A DNA stretch of 64,000 nt from Chitinispirillaceae bacterium (GTDB lineage Bacteria > Fibrobacterota > Chitinivibrionia > Chitinivibrionales > Chitinispirillaceae), in the NCBI GenBank assembly GCA_016932075.1, contig JAFGDP010000149.1:1-64000 (forward strand), read 5' to 3'. The notes beneath the pieces were generated by a model. The model was not told the DNA's origin, made no database searches, and worked only from the letters and a program-made list of their open reading frames with translations. Position numbers and translations under genes: made by a program. This document shows, piece after piece, positions 52,312 through 60,983 of this stretch. The number at the start of each line of letters is the position of its first letter. Position 1 is the first letter of the stretch.

Positions 52312-52374
52312 CTTTGTTTCCCGTCCTCTGCGGAATCCCCGCCGTTATTCAGGGGTCCGCAGGGGAACAAACAA
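52312..52374. other. Imperfect hairpin between ParA unit and sugar module
   Basis: Arms GTTTCCC..CTCTGCGGAATCCCC and GGGG..TCCGCAGGGGAACAAAC pair with a loop of about 11 bases. It could be a terminator stem, RNA switch or attenuator for the aldolase operon that starts at 52405. No T-tract follows, so a simple terminator is unlikely. Confidence 0.4.
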
Positions 52375-52404
52375 GGAGTGCATTTACAATAAGGAGTATT
52401 TTTT

Positions 52405-53292
52405 ATGCCCGAAGCTGATGTCTCTAAAAAAGAAAAAAAATTCTACGCCGACGTTCCCCAGAAAAACGAGCTTTTTTTCCTGAAAGGTTCGAACAACTAT
52501 GACTGGGGCATGAAGAACCGCCTCGCCCGCATTTTCAATCCCGTGTCGGGCAGGACCGTCATGCTCGCGTTCGATCACGGCTATTTTCAGGGGCCCACGA
52601 CCGGGCTTGAGCGGATTGACGTAACCATACTGCCGCTCGCCCGGCAGGCGGACGCGCTCATGCTCACGCGCGGCATCCTGCGGACCGTGATTCCCCCGTC
52701 GACGCAGAAGGCCGTGGTCATGCGCGCCAGCGGCGGTCCGAGCATCCTGAAAGAGCTTTCAAACGAGCAAATTGCCGTTGACATGGAAGACGCAGTCCGC
52801 ATGAATGTTTCCGCCGTGGCGGTCCAGGTGTATATCGGCGGCGAGTATGAAACGCAGACGGTGAACAACCTCACCCGGCTTGTTGACGCCGGCATGCGTG
52901 CCGGTGTCCCGGTGCTCGGCGTGACCGCCGTCGGCAAAGACCTGGTGCGCGACGCGCAATACATCCGGCTGGCGGCACGCATCTGCGCGGAGCTCGGAGC
53001 TGCTTTTGTCAAGACCTATTATGTGCAGGAAAACTTCGATACCGTGACATCCTCCTGCCCCGTGCCAATCGTGATCGCAGGCGGCAAAAAGCTTCCGGAG
53101 CAGGACGCCCTCGCCATGGCATACAACGCCCTTGAGCAGGGAGCCCTTGGCGTCGATATGGGAAGAAATATTTTCCAGTCCGATGTTCCGGAGGCAATGC
53201 TGCAAGCGGTGCGCATGGTCGTGCACGAGGGCATGAAACCCAAACATGCGTTCGAACTCTACCAGACGCTCAAAAATACTACGCAGCAATGA
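52405..53292 (+). CDS. LsrF/class I aldolase-family enzyme
   Basis: A 295-residue TIM-barrel protein of the DeoC/LsrF/archaeal FBA type. [55 protein letters not shown] and [14 protein letters not shown] are family segments; the Schiff-base lysine is likely in FVKTYY. LsrF cleaves phosphorylated AI-2 with CoA; relatives are fructose-bisphosphate aldolases. The neighbours are an epimerase and an aldolase/dehydrogenase, so a role in sugar-phosphate catabolism is more likely than AI-2 breakdown. An AAGGAG site precedes the ATG. The stop overlaps the next start. Confidence 0.85.
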   Translation: MPEADVSKKEKKFYADVPQKNELFFLKGSNNYDWGMKNRLARIFNPVSGRTVMLAFDHGYFQGPTTGLERIDVTILPLARQADALMLTRGILRTVIPPSTQKAVVMRASGGPSILKELSNEQIAVDMEDAVRMNVSAVAVQVYIGGEYETQTVNNLTRLVDAGMRAGVPVLGVTAVGKDLVRDAQYIRLAARICAELGAAFVKTYYVQENFDTVTSSCPVPIVIAGGKKLPEQDALAMAYNALEQGALGVDMGRNIFQSDVPEAMLQAVRMVVHEGMKPKHAFELYQTLKNTTQQ

Positions 53293-54005
53293 CACCGCCC
53301 CCGCTCGCAGATCTTTTAACTTCAGCGCCTCCGCAGATCAGCGCCGGCATGATAAGCGCCAATCTCATGAATCTCACCGAGGACGTGCGGGTGCTTGCCG
53401 ACGCGGGCGTCCATCTCCTGCATTTTGACGTTATGGACGGCTGCTTCTGCCCGGCGCTCACTGCTGGTCCTTTTTTCGTCAACGGCATCAAGACGAAGCA
53501 GTATAAGGACGTTCATCTCATGGTCGCCGATCCGCTGCCGCTTATCCCGGAATTCGCCGCTGCGGGCGCGGACATCATCACGGTCCATGTGGAATCGGGC
53601 CGCTATCCGCACCGAGCCCTGCAATGTATCGGTGAACAAAAAAATGGAAATGATCCGTCACGTCCGATTCTGCGTGGCATCGCGCTCAATCCCGGAACAC
53701 CGCTCGCGCAGCTTGAACCGCTTATCGATCTGGCGGACCTCATTGTCGTCCTTGCCGTGAATCCCGGATTTTCCGGGCAACGGTTCGATGAGTCGATCTG
53801 CCGCAAATTCAAGACGCTCACGGCAATGCTTTCGAACCGTGAGCGCAAGCCGTTTCTTGAAATTGACGGCGGCATTACGAAGAGCACTGTCGAAGCGGCA
53901 GCCGCTCTCAAACCCCATTGCATCGTCACCGGCAGTGCGCTGTTCGAAAACGGCAGGATACGGGAAAACGTTATTGCTCTTCAGTCGGTATTGGACAAAG
54001 GATAA
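53289..54005 (+). CDS. Ribulose-phosphate 3-epimerase family protein
   Basis: A TIM-barrel epimerase of 238 residues. It has [59 protein letters not shown] and [10 protein letters not shown] with TGSALFEN, matching Rpe or its AlsE (allulose-6-phosphate 3-epimerase) relatives. The metal residues His/Asp of the DVMDG and HLMV segments are present. Location in an aldolase operon suggests that it acts on a pathway-specific ketose phosphate, perhaps not on ribulose-5-P itself. Confidence 0.88.
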   Translation: MTPPPLADLLTSAPPQISAGMISANLMNLTEDVRVLADAGVHLLHFDVMDGCFCPALTAGPFFVNGIKTKQYKDVHLMVADPLPLIPEFAAAGADIITVHVESGRYPHRALQCIGEQKNGNDPSRPILRGIALNPGTPLAQLEPLIDLADLIVVLAVNPGFSGQRFDESICRKFKTLTAMLSNRERKPFLEIDGGITKSTVEAAAALKPHCIVTGSALFENGRIRENVIALQSVLDKG

Positions 54006-54010
54006 CAGGT

Positions 54011-56128
54011 ATGCAGAACCGCTGGTCAGCACAGGAGTGCGCCGATGTGGTTGCCGCATGCGGAAAGGATGTTCCTCCGCAGCTCGCGGAACAGGTGTAC
54101 GCCACGCGTCTTCTGGGCGCTGAAGTTGACCTGGTGCTGCATGGCGGCGGCAACACGTCGCTCAAGCACCATACCACCGACCTCCTGGGCCAGAAACACA
54201 GTACGCTTTCAATCAAAGCGTCCGGCGCTTCAATGATGCATGCACAGCCACATGATTTCGTGCCGCTTGATACGGACCGCCTGAACCTGCTGCGTAAACA
54301 CCCGAAGCTCGATGACGACACCATGGCCGCTTTTTTCGGCACTGCAGCCGTGCGCCCTCATGCCTGCCGGCCTTCTATTGAAACGCTGCTGCACCTGTAC
54401 CTGCCTTTTGCCTTTGTCGACCACACGCATCCTGCCGCGATCCTTGCTCTCACCAACCGCCATGATGCAGCACCATGCTTGCGTGAGGCGTTCGGCACCT
54501 CGGTTGCGGTCATTCCCTACGCCCGCGCGGGCTTTGAATGCGCTGCGGCTGCCGCTGAAGCGCTGCGAGTGCATCCGGCAAGCGCCGGGCTTATTATCAT
54601 GCACCATGGGCTCGTGACATGGGGCGCAACGGCAAAGGAAGCATACGACGCAAGCATCAAGCTGGTGACGCTTGCCCAGACCTATCTTGCCGGGAAAAAA
54701 ATCCGGTCCGTTTCGAAAGCGGCAACCGTTCCCACCGTCGAACAGGCTCAGGAATGGTATACTTCTATCGCACCGATCGTGCGGGGTTGCCTTTCACCTA
54801 CCACCGGCGACAGCGATGCTCCGTATCAAAAAATATCGCTTCACCATGCGGTAAGCGATGCGCTCCTGACTCTGCTCGCCACAAAGGAAGCAAGGGAGCT
54901 TGTCACCTCAACGCCCGTCACCCCCGACTATCTCATCAGGGTGCGACGGAAGCCGCTTTTTATTGAATCTCCTGCGTGCGATGATCCACAGGCCTTGCGG
55001 CGGCAGATCGTGTCTGCACGGGAACGTTATAAAGAGGAGTACCGCACCTATCTGAATCAAACGTCCCCGGAACAAATGCCTCCCGTTGAACTTGATGAGC
55101 TGTATCCCAAGATTGTACTCCTGCCCGGCATCGGCGCCATATGCCTGGGAGCCTCTGCAAAAGAGGCGGCACAAGCAGCTGATATCGCGCTCCAGGGGAT
55201 CACCATCAAGCATACTATCCATGAAACCGGCGGCACCTATGCCGACCTTTCCGACGAACACGCTTTTGATATGGAGTTCCGGTCGTATCAACGGGCCAAG
55301 ATATCCGGAGAAAAAATCCGTCCCCCGCGCGATTCGATCGTGTTCATCACCGGCGCGGCCGGCGCCATTGGCGCGGGTCTGAGCGCGGCGCTCCTGGAAG
55401 CAGGCTGTCATGTTGCCGTTTCCGATCTCCCCGGCCCAGAGCTTGACAAAATGGGAGAAGAACTGCGCCGAGTATTCGGCAGCCACTGCGTACATGCAAC
55501 CGCAATGGATGTCACTGATCCGAATTCGGTGGCCTCAGGTTTCAGAAGCGTTATCGCGCATTTCGGCGGGCTTGACGCGCTCGTGGTGAATGCGGGGATC
55601 GCCCATGTGTCGCCCCTGGCCGACATGGATATCAAAGCGTTCAGGAAGCTCGAACGGGTAAATGTCGAGGGTACCCTCCTCACCATAAAGCAGGCGGCAG
55701 CGGTATTCGAGCAGCAGAACACCGGCGGCGACATCGTCCTGATTTCGACAAAAAACGTGTTCGCGCCAGGCGCATCGTTCGGCGCGTACAGCGCAACAAA
55801 GGCCGCTGCGCATCAGCTTGGCCGGATTGCAAGCCTGGAACTGGCCCCCTTAGGCGTGCGCGTCAACATGGTCGCCCCCGATGCGGTATTTTCGCACGGC
55901 CACTATAAATCAGGTCTCTGGGCCACGGTCGGGCCTGGTCGCATGCGCAGCCGGGGATTGGATGAAGCCGGTCTTGAGGAGTACTACCGGAAACGCAACC
56001 TGCTTAAAGCGAAAGTGACGGCCCGGCATGTCGCTTCCGCCGTTCTTTTCTTTCTCTCCCATCAAACGCCCACGACCGGAGCAACTATTCCGGTGGACGG
56101 AGGCCTGCCGGATTCAACCCCGCGGTAA
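54011..56128 (+). CDS. Bifunctional class II aldolase / short-chain dehydrogenase (RhaEW-like)
   Basis: A 705-residue fusion. Residues 1-400 are a class II (zinc) aldolase: HGGGNTSLKHHTTD, VDHTHPAAILALTN, MHHGLVTWGATAKEAYDA with the metal histidines. Residues 450-700 are an NAD(P)-dependent SDR: VFITGAAGAIGAGLSAALL, NAGIAHVSPLAD and the catalytic YSATKAA. Such fusions (RhaEW) split rhamnulose-1-phosphate and oxidise the lactaldehyde to lactate in Bacteroides and Chloroflexus. Start ATG 54011 follows AAAGGATAACAGGT; an upstream extension overlaps the epimerase and is rejected. With the aldolase and epimerase it forms a sugar-catabolic operon. Confidence 0.9.
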   Translation: MQNRWSAQECADVVAACGKDVPPQLAEQVYATRLLGAEVDLVLHGGGNTSLKHHTTDLLGQKHSTLSIKASGASMMHAQPHDFVPLDTDRLNLLRKHPKLDDDTMAAFFGTAAVRPHACRPSIETLLHLYLPFAFVDHTHPAAILALTNRHDAAPCLREAFGTSVAVIPYARAGFECAAAAAEALRVHPASAGLIIMHHGLVTWGATAKEAYDASIKLVTLAQTYLAGKKIRSVSKAATVPTVEQAQEWYTSIAPIVRGCLSPTTGDSDAPYQKISLHHAVSDALLTLLATKEARELVTSTPVTPDYLIRVRRKPLFIESPACDDPQALRRQIVSARERYKEEYRTYLNQTSPEQMPPVELDELYPKIVLLPGIGAICLGASAKEAAQAADIALQGITIKHTIHETGGTYADLSDEHAFDMEFRSYQRAKISGEKIRPPRDSIVFITGAAGAIGAGLSAALLEAGCHVAVSDLPGPELDKMGEELRRVFGSHCVHATAMDVTDPNSVASGFRSVIAHFGGLDALVVNAGIAHVSPLADMDIKAFRKLERVNVEGTLLTIKQAAAVFEQQNTGGDIVLISTKNVFAPGASFGAYSATKAAAHQLGRIASLELAPLGVRVNMVAPDAVFSHGHYKSGLWATVGPGRMRSRGLDEAGLEEYYRKRNLLKAKVTARHVASAVLFFLSHQTPTTGATIPVDGGLPDSTPR

Positions 56129-56154
56129 CGTTATTCAACGGCACTATGGAGGTG

Positions 56155-56526
56155 CTATCCGGTATCGGTGGTGCTTCCTTCCAATTCCCTGAGTCGTTTG
56201 ATAATTATGCGGACCAGATTGTTTCTGTTTTGCTCGTCAATGCCAAGAAACTGAATGCCGGTGTTTCCGGCCGGTGCCTCGGATGTCTTGGAGCGCGACC
56301 ATGCAACGGAAAATTTAGCGGAAAAGAGCAGCTGGCCATTCTCCTGCTGATAGGTCATCCTCACCATACCGCTTGATTTTGGAGCAACCACACCGGGAAC
56401 AGAGAGTCCCATGCCTCCCATACTGATATTCAGGCACGTGGCTTCCACCGCCGGTTCATCGTTCACCTGAATAACAACCGGCGCCTCTATCGGAACACGG
56501 TAATGTTCCCGCTGAACAAACGACAT
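56155..56526 (-). CDS. PilZ-domain protein
   Basis: A 123-residue protein with REHYRVPIEAPVVIQ (RxxxR-type motif) and the CLNISMGGMGLSV strand (D/NxSxxG), then IQFLGID. It should bind cyclic di-GMP. The gene is monocistronic and converges on the aldolase operon. No effector domain follows, so signal output must come from a partner. Confidence 0.85.
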   Translation of the reverse strand: MSFVQREHYRVPIEAPVVIQVNDEPAVEATCLNISMGGMGLSVPGVVAPKSSGMVRMTYQQENGQLLFSAKFSVAWSRSKTSEAPAGNTGIQFLGIDEQNRNNLVRIIIKRLRELEGSTTDTG

Positions 56527-56751
56527 CGACGATCTGTTTCCCTTGCTGCCGCTTCCCCCTGAATCGGTGCTATATTATACAACAAATTTTCGACTTTGTC
56601 AGGTATCTTCTTTTAACCTTGTTAATAATCAAAGAATTACCGCTCATGGAAAGACGGTTTTATCCTCTTCACAACGATGTGCGAACCTTACCTTCCTGCC
56701 AAGCTCCTTGCCCGTATCACCGTAACCCATGTATTTTATGGAACAATTGCT

Positions 56752-56827
56752 TGGGGTGTAGTTCAACTGGCAGAACACCAGACTCTGGATCTGGGCGTTT
56801 GAGGTTCAAGTCCTCACACCCCAGCCA
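56752..56827 (+). tRNA. tRNA-Gln (anticodon CTG)
   Basis: A 76-base cloverleaf: acceptor TGGGGTG pairs with CACCCCA, D arm GTAGTTCAACTGGCAGAAC, anticodon loop with CTG, TPsiC arm GAGGTTCAAGTCCTC, and encoded CCA at 56825-56827. Reads CAG codons. It is in front of tRNA-Glu on the same strand. Confidence 0.95.
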
Positions 56828-56831
56828 TTTC

Positions 56832-56973
56832 AATTGCGGATTGTAGAATGCGGAGTGCAGAATAGAAAGCAAAACAATCCCTTTGAAGAGGCGATAAAAC
56901 AAGTTTAATAGGATGATACCGGAAACGGATAGTGACTTTCAATCCGCATTCTGCAATCATCAATCCGCAATTT
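56832..56973. repeat. Inverted repeat between the two tRNA genes
   Basis: AATTGCGGATTGTAGAATGCGGA (56833-56855) and, in opposite sense, CAATCCGCATTCTGCAATCATCAATCCGCAATT (about 56940-56973) share a 20-odd-base arm with small insertions. Such ATTGCGGATT/GAATGCGG palindromes can be dispersed repeats. It lies exactly in the spacer of the two tRNAs. Confidence 0.65.
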
Positions 56974-56982
56974 TTTGTTTAA

Positions 56983-57057
56983 GGCGCTATCGTCTAGGGG
57001 TCAGGACGGGTGGTTCTCAGCCATCAAACCGGGGTTCGATTCCCCGTAGCGCTACCA
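56983..57057 (+). tRNA. tRNA-Glu (anticodon CTC)
   Basis: A 75-base cloverleaf: acceptor GGCGCTA with TAGCGCT, D arm GTCTAGGGGTCAGGAC, anticodon stem GGTGG/CCATC with loop TTCTCAG (anticodon CTC), TPsiC arm CGGGGTTCGATTCCCCG and encoded CCA at 57055-57057. The first acceptor pair is G-U. Reads GAG codons. Confidence 0.95.
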
Positions 57058-57061
57058 CATC

Positions 57062-57109
57062 AAAAGCCTTAAAAAACGCGTACGGTGCGAATTTTAAGGC
57101 TTTTTTCTT
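57062..57109 (+). terminator. Intrinsic terminator after tRNA-Glu
   Basis: AAAAGCCTTAAAA (57062-57074) and TTTTAAGGCTTTT (57092-57104) are a perfect 13-bp inverted repeat followed by T-rich sequence. It should end the tRNA-Gln/tRNA-Glu transcript. Confidence 0.85.
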
Positions 57110-57204
57110 TTCAGCTCCTCTCGATTCTGGAGAGCCCCTTAAAGGAATTAATGATAATCACATTCGGTATGGGACCTACAAACCTTTCGTGGTGTGACGA
57201 TCCA

Positions 57205-58356
57205 TTAATAAGCCCCTCTCGCCGAAAGCATCGAAAAGGGCGTCTTGAAAATCAGCTTCAGATCCATCATTAACGACCAGCGCTGGATATAGTTGATGTC
57301 CATGCGTACCATGGCGTCGAAGCTCGTGCAGCTGCGTCCCTCAACCTGCCAGATACCCGTAATTCCCGGCTTGACAGGAAATATTCTTTCGAGGTGCCAG
57401 TGGTCGTACTCCCTGACCTCATAGGGAATGGCCGGGCGCGGTCCGACGAGCGACATCTCGCCGCGCAGCACGTTTATTAGCTGTGGCAGCTCGTCGAGGC
57501 TGGTTCTTCGAAGCAGCGCACCCAGCGGCGTGACACGGGGATCGTTAACCATCTTGAACACCTGCGTTTTTGCCGGCTCGCCCGGGCCGCACGCCGCCCC
57601 GGACCCCCGTATATGTTTTCTCATGAACTCCACGTGAACGGAGTCGTCATTATCCGCGTACATGGACCGGAACTTCAGGAAGGTGAAGTGCTTCCCGCCC
57701 TGTCCGACGCGCTGCTGCCTGAATAGCACCGGGCCCCGTGAGGTCGCTTTGATCAGCAGCGGAATCATTATAAAAAACGGGGCGAACAGCAGGAGGCCCG
57801 CAACACTTCCGATGATGTCGATGGCCCGTTTCATGCCGATGCGGCAGGCTCCGCCAACCGAGGCGCGTACTGAATCCGGGTACAGATGCCTGATAACCCG
57901 GCAGTCTTCTTCCGTACCCTCGCCGGGGTATACGATGCATGAAACCTTCCATTGCGCAATCTCTGTGTGGGGAAAGGTGTCGGTAAGGTTATTGAGCAGC
58001 TTCTCGCAGATCACCGTTCTGCCGCCTTCGGAACACTCGGTATAGATGATACCGACAATCTGCCCCTGTCGGTACCATCCCTTTATGTCAATTTGACGGC
58101 AGGAGGCGGACAGCGCTGAATGGATTGTTTCAAGCGATGTATCCGCCGAGTGCTTTTTCAGCGAAGCCTGCAGATCGACAAGTACCAGCAGAAAGTGTTT
58201 TGCGGAGCGCTCTGCGCGTTTGCGTTCGATGGCAAGCATACTCTGGAATTCTTTTTCGTTAAGGAATAACGCCCCGCCGGCCAGGGATCCGCCGGAGCGG
58301 CGACGCTCCGGCACAGACCTTCTGCCGCCGAATACGGGAAACCATTCTCCATTCAT
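57205..58356 (-). CDS. Undecaprenyl-phosphate sugar phosphotransferase with degenerate GGDEF-like N-terminus
   Basis: 383 residues. The C-terminal part (about 165-380) is a bacterial sugar transferase of the WbaP/PglC class: [70 protein letters not shown] and PGITGIWQV. It starts exopolysaccharide or O-antigen units on the lipid carrier. The N-terminal part (residues 35-150) resembles a degenerate GGDEF-class fold: [18 protein letters not shown], then a [20 protein letters not shown] stretch, without a GGDEF motif. It may be a regulatory domain. An excellent GGGAGG site precedes ATG. Next to the signalling operon. Confidence 0.85.
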   Translation of the reverse strand: MNGEWFPVFGGRRSVPERRRSGGSLAGGALFLNEKEFQSMLAIERKRAERSAKHFLLVLVDLQASLKKHSADTSLETIHSALSASCRQIDIKGWYRQGQIVGIIYTECSEGGRTVICEKLLNNLTDTFPHTEIAQWKVSCIVYPGEGTEEDCRVIRHLYPDSVRASVGGACRIGMKRAIDIIGSVAGLLLFAPFFIMIPLLIKATSRGPVLFRQQRVGQGGKHFTFLKFRSMYADNDDSVHVEFMRKHIRGSGAACGPGEPAKTQVFKMVNDPRVTPLGALLRRTSLDELPQLINVLRGEMSLVGPRPAIPYEVREYDHWHLERIFPVKPGITGIWQVEGRSCTSFDAMVRMDINYIQRWSLMMDLKLIFKTPFSMLSARGAY

Positions 58357-58449
58357 GGCCGCCTCCCTCTCGATTGTCGGTGGTCCTGCTGCGAACCTAT
58401 GTGATGGTGTAAATTAGCAGAAGAGCAACTTTTCGTCAACGCAATTTTT

Positions 58450-58474
58450 CTTGCATCCTGCAAGTTTTCTTGCA
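58450..58474. promoter_or_regulatory. Three CTTGCA sites in the sugar-transferase upstream region
   Basis: CTTGCA occurs at 58450-58455 and 58469-58474 and its complement TGCAAG at 58459-58464. All three lie in a 161-base gap upstream of the sugar-transferase fusion. They may be an operator; the Fis-type response regulator at 60984-61559 is one candidate. This is inference. Confidence 0.35.
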
Positions 58475-58516
58475 CCTAAAGAGAGATTTGGACTGGAAAG
58501 GAGATGCACGTATTCT

Positions 58517-59260
58517 CTATTCGCCGCGACCTGTTGGCAATGTTGACAAAAGGTTTTTCAGAGCCCTGCCCTGCCGGAGCGCTGCGAACGAGGAACACCG
58601 TTCAAGCGTATCCAGCGATCGCCGGGCGGACAGCAGCAGCTTTTTCCGGTCGATCCGTTCGAGCGACCGCCAGCGCCAATCATCCGACCGAACGTCACCA
58701 GCGATATGCATGCCACGCCCAAGATGACGTCCGATGCCAACGGCATTCTTCTCAAGCAACGTTCCCGCCCAGAGCAGCATGAGGTATGCTGACAGCTGCT
58801 TGCCGGTAAGCTGCTCGGCGCACGAGCGGTACCGTCGCAGCGTCCAGGTGCCGGAATGCAACTCATTACTCTGCGCGTTCGCGACCGCCGCGAGCAGTTC
58901 GAGCGCTGCAACGACCCTTTTGGGGGGAATCGATGAGCAACAGACGAGCCGGTGGAACAGGTTCTGAAGCGCGAGGAGGAGCAGCGGGCCGTCTTTGTCC
59001 GGAGCAGCCAGGTAGCCGCATTCATTATCGGAAAGGTCGTCGGATAGCTGGATCGCCGCGTACTGCACCAGCACCGCCGCTCCCCGGTCGAGCAGTTCCC
59101 GGCGCCCAAGGCCGCCGTCTGCAGCCGCTTCGTAAACGAACTGAATAAAACCCTCATCGAGTTCGTCGAGTGTCGCCAGCAAACCTCTTCTCAGCCGGGG
59201 CGGGGACCGAAGACCGGCGATCAGCCACAGGAGCCGCGTGCGCAGCAGGCCGGCGCTCAT
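58517..59260 (-). CDS. Isoprenoid-synthase-fold protein (ComQ/polyprenyl-synthase-like)
   Basis: 247 residues. The first aspartate-rich motif DDLSD is at 74-78 after QYAAIQLS. A middle segment (AVANAQSNELHSGTW at about 125-139, then LTGKQLSAYLMLLWAGTLLEK) lines up with the GQxxDL and KTAxLfxxxxxxGAxL parts of polyprenyl synthases. The second motif is GRHLGRGMHIAGDVRSDD, matching GxxLGxAFQIxDDxxD. It is shorter than housekeeping polyprenyl synthases (about 300-330) and sits at the end of a two-component operon, as ComQ does next to ComP/ComA. The start overlaps the kinase stop by four bases. Catalysis is not proven; the second motif is weakened. Confidence 0.7.
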   Translation of the reverse strand: MSAGLLRTRLLWLIAGLRSPPRLRRGLLATLDELDEGFIQFVYEAAADGGLGRRELLDRGAAVLVQYAAIQLSDDLSDNECGYLAAPDKDGPLLLLALQNLFHRLVCCSSIPPKRVVAALELLAAVANAQSNELHSGTWTLRRYRSCAEQLTGKQLSAYLMLLWAGTLLEKNAVGIGRHLGRGMHIAGDVRSDDWRWRSLERIDRKKLLLSARRSLDTLERCSSFAALRQGRALKNLLSTLPTGRGE

Positions 59261-60618
59261 ATTAACCTTTCGTCAATCTTCAGCTTCACCGTGACGACCG
59301 CCCCGGCGCCGCCACTCCTGTTGCCGCGGATCAGCGAGCCGTTGTTCGCCTTGAGTACACGCAAAGCGGTGTATAGCCCCAGGCCGGTACCGTGCTTCTT
59401 GGTTGTCTGGAATCCCGTCAGCGGCCCAGCCAGCTGCACCGGCGTGAAACCGGGTCCATCGTCGGTTACGATGATCAGGAGTTCCCGCCCGTCTGGCGAC
59501 AGGCTCATGCCGGTTTCGACCCTCGCGGCCGCGGCAGTACCGTTGCCCTGGCATGCGTTGATCACCAGATTGTTCATCACCCTGCGCAGCGCCTCGGGTC
59601 CGCCGAAAAACGGAATCTGCACGCCGGCGAACGCGGCGGGAATAGAGTTGACAAAGGCAATACCCGGAAACTGCCGCCTGGCCGCCGCAAGGACCTCCCT
59701 AACCACGTCGGCCGGCGCTACCGCGGCCGACTCGGGGTCGTTTTGCCGGGCCGACTGCCGCGCTTCGGAAAGAATCGTCTGCAGACTCTTAAGACTGGTC
59801 AGCAACATCTCCGCTACATCCGCGGCCTCGCGAAGCTTCTCGGCCGTGAGAGGCTTGGATCGTGCCAAGGACACAAACTGCGGCATCATGAGCAGGAGCC
59901 CGGACAACGCGTTACCCGCATCGTGGCTGCTCCCCCGCAGCTCTTCGAGGGTCTGCGAGATACGCACGATGGTGCGTGTGCGATCCTGCAGGATCTGGGC
60001 GTCCACCGCCTCGCGCAGAGCCGCCTGCTCGGTTCGCTTGTAGTAATCGCTGCGCGCGAACAGGCCGAGCAGAAGGTTTGTCCCAAGCGCCGTTGGTGCC
60101 GCAATACTCATTATTGCCACGTGGGCGGCGTCGGTGTTCAGAAAAAGGCCGCATGATGCCGCAACAACCGACGCCATGATCGGGAAGGGCAACCTGATGT
60201 CTGAATGGAATAGGTGCCCGTGAAAAGAGGCCAGCAGAACCGGAAACGCGGCCATGACCGTTGCACCGGGAAGCGAGGAGAAAGCGACAAGCGACCACAT
60301 ATAGAACTGAAACAGCGCGGCTCCCAGAAGCGATATCCATCCGAATGCGGCGGAGGAGAGTTCCTCCCGGCGTTCGAGGAAATCCATGACCATTGCGGGA
60401 ATAAGCGCTGCGATAAAACAGAGCGATGCGGGAATGAACCTGAGAGAGAAAAAATCACGCGGGCCCGGGACAAGGCCTGCCACGGCCATGCCTGAAAAAC
60501 CGATAATGGCGGCGATAGCGACCGCTGCCCGCGAAGTCGTGGTCTTCCGTTGTGCCGGGTCAAGCGAACGGACCCAGTCGTCGAAGGAGGCTTTGATCTT
60601 AGTGATAATACCACGCAC
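59257..60618 (-). CDS. Six-TM sensor histidine kinase with HD-type H-box
   Basis: 453 residues. Six hydrophobic segments lie at about 29-50, 59-79, 88-111, 115-133, 143-160 and 166-187. His232 in GSSHDAGNALSGLL is the phospho-site, with aspartate, not glutamate, following the histidine. The N box is NNLVINACQG (349-358), G1 is DDGPGF (386-391) and G2 is HGTGLGLYTA (409-418). No extracellular sensor domain exists, so ligand sensing is likely within the membrane bundle, as in ComP, AgrC or RegB. GTG 60618 is the only plausible start. It overlaps the isoprenoid-synthase gene by four bases and lies 15 bases after the 111-aa ORF. Confidence 0.88.
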   Translation of the reverse strand: MRGIITKIKASFDDWVRSLDPAQRKTTTSRAAVAIAAIIGFSGMAVAGLVPGPRDFFSLRFIPASLCFIAALIPAMVMDFLERREELSSAAFGWISLLGAALFQFYMWSLVAFSSLPGATVMAAFPVLLASFHGHLFHSDIRLPFPIMASVVAASCGLFLNTDAAHVAIMSIAAPTALGTNLLLGLFARSDYYKRTEQAALREAVDAQILQDRTRTIVRISQTLEELRGSSHDAGNALSGLLLMMPQFVSLARSKPLTAEKLREAADVAEMLLTSLKSLQTILSEARQSARQNDPESAAVAPADVVREVLAAARRQFPGIAFVNSIPAAFAGVQIPFFGGPEALRRVMNNLVINACQGNGTAAAARVETGMSLSPDGRELLIIVTDDGPGFTPVQLAGPLTGFQTTKKHGTGLGLYTALRVLKANNGSLIRGNRSGGAGAVVTVKLKIDERLI

Positions 60619-60633
60619 TGGACATTGACAACG

Positions 60634-60969
60634 CTATATATACATCACTCTGGCGCCCTTTGCCGCATTTCGTCGGTTGGTCTCGGCGATCGCCGTACGC
60701 AAGAGCGCGTCGAGCTTTTGCGCCACGGACTTCTCGTACGGGCCGGTTACCTTTATAGATGAAACCGTCGCTCCGGCGAGCACCTTATGAATGGCGTCAA
60801 CCAGCGGCTTGACCTCTTTCGAAAGCTGTTGCTTGCCGATCGATCCCTCGAGCAGGTTGCACTTCCCCGCCGCTGCCAGGTACGGCCCGAGCGATTTGAC
60901 CACACCCAGCCTCCGAGACGTGCTTGCCGTTCCTGACCGTGACTGCTTTTTGTAGATACCGCTTTTCAT
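60634..60969 (-). CDS. 111-aa protein between the response regulator and the kinase
   Basis: From ATG 60969, preceded by an AAAGGAGA ribosome site. The N-terminus is basic with SGIYKKQSRSGTASTSRRLG, a short hydrophobic middle (SLGPYLAAAGKCNLL) contains the only cysteine (Cys37), and the rest is amphipathic with QKLDALLRTAIAETNRR, ending ARVMYI. No signal peptide or TM helix is evident. I do not recognise a family. In ComQXPA-type circuits a short gene at this place encodes the pheromone precursor; here it is larger and has no C-terminal tryptophan, so it may instead be a regulator or a cytosolic partner. Confidence 0.7.
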   Translation of the reverse strand: MKSGIYKKQSRSGTASTSRRLGVVKSLGPYLAAAGKCNLLEGSIGKQQLSKEVKPLVDAIHKVLAGATVSSIKVTGPYEKSVAQKLDALLRTAIAETNRRNAAKGARVMYI

Positions 60970-60983
60970 GGCGCTCTCTCCTT

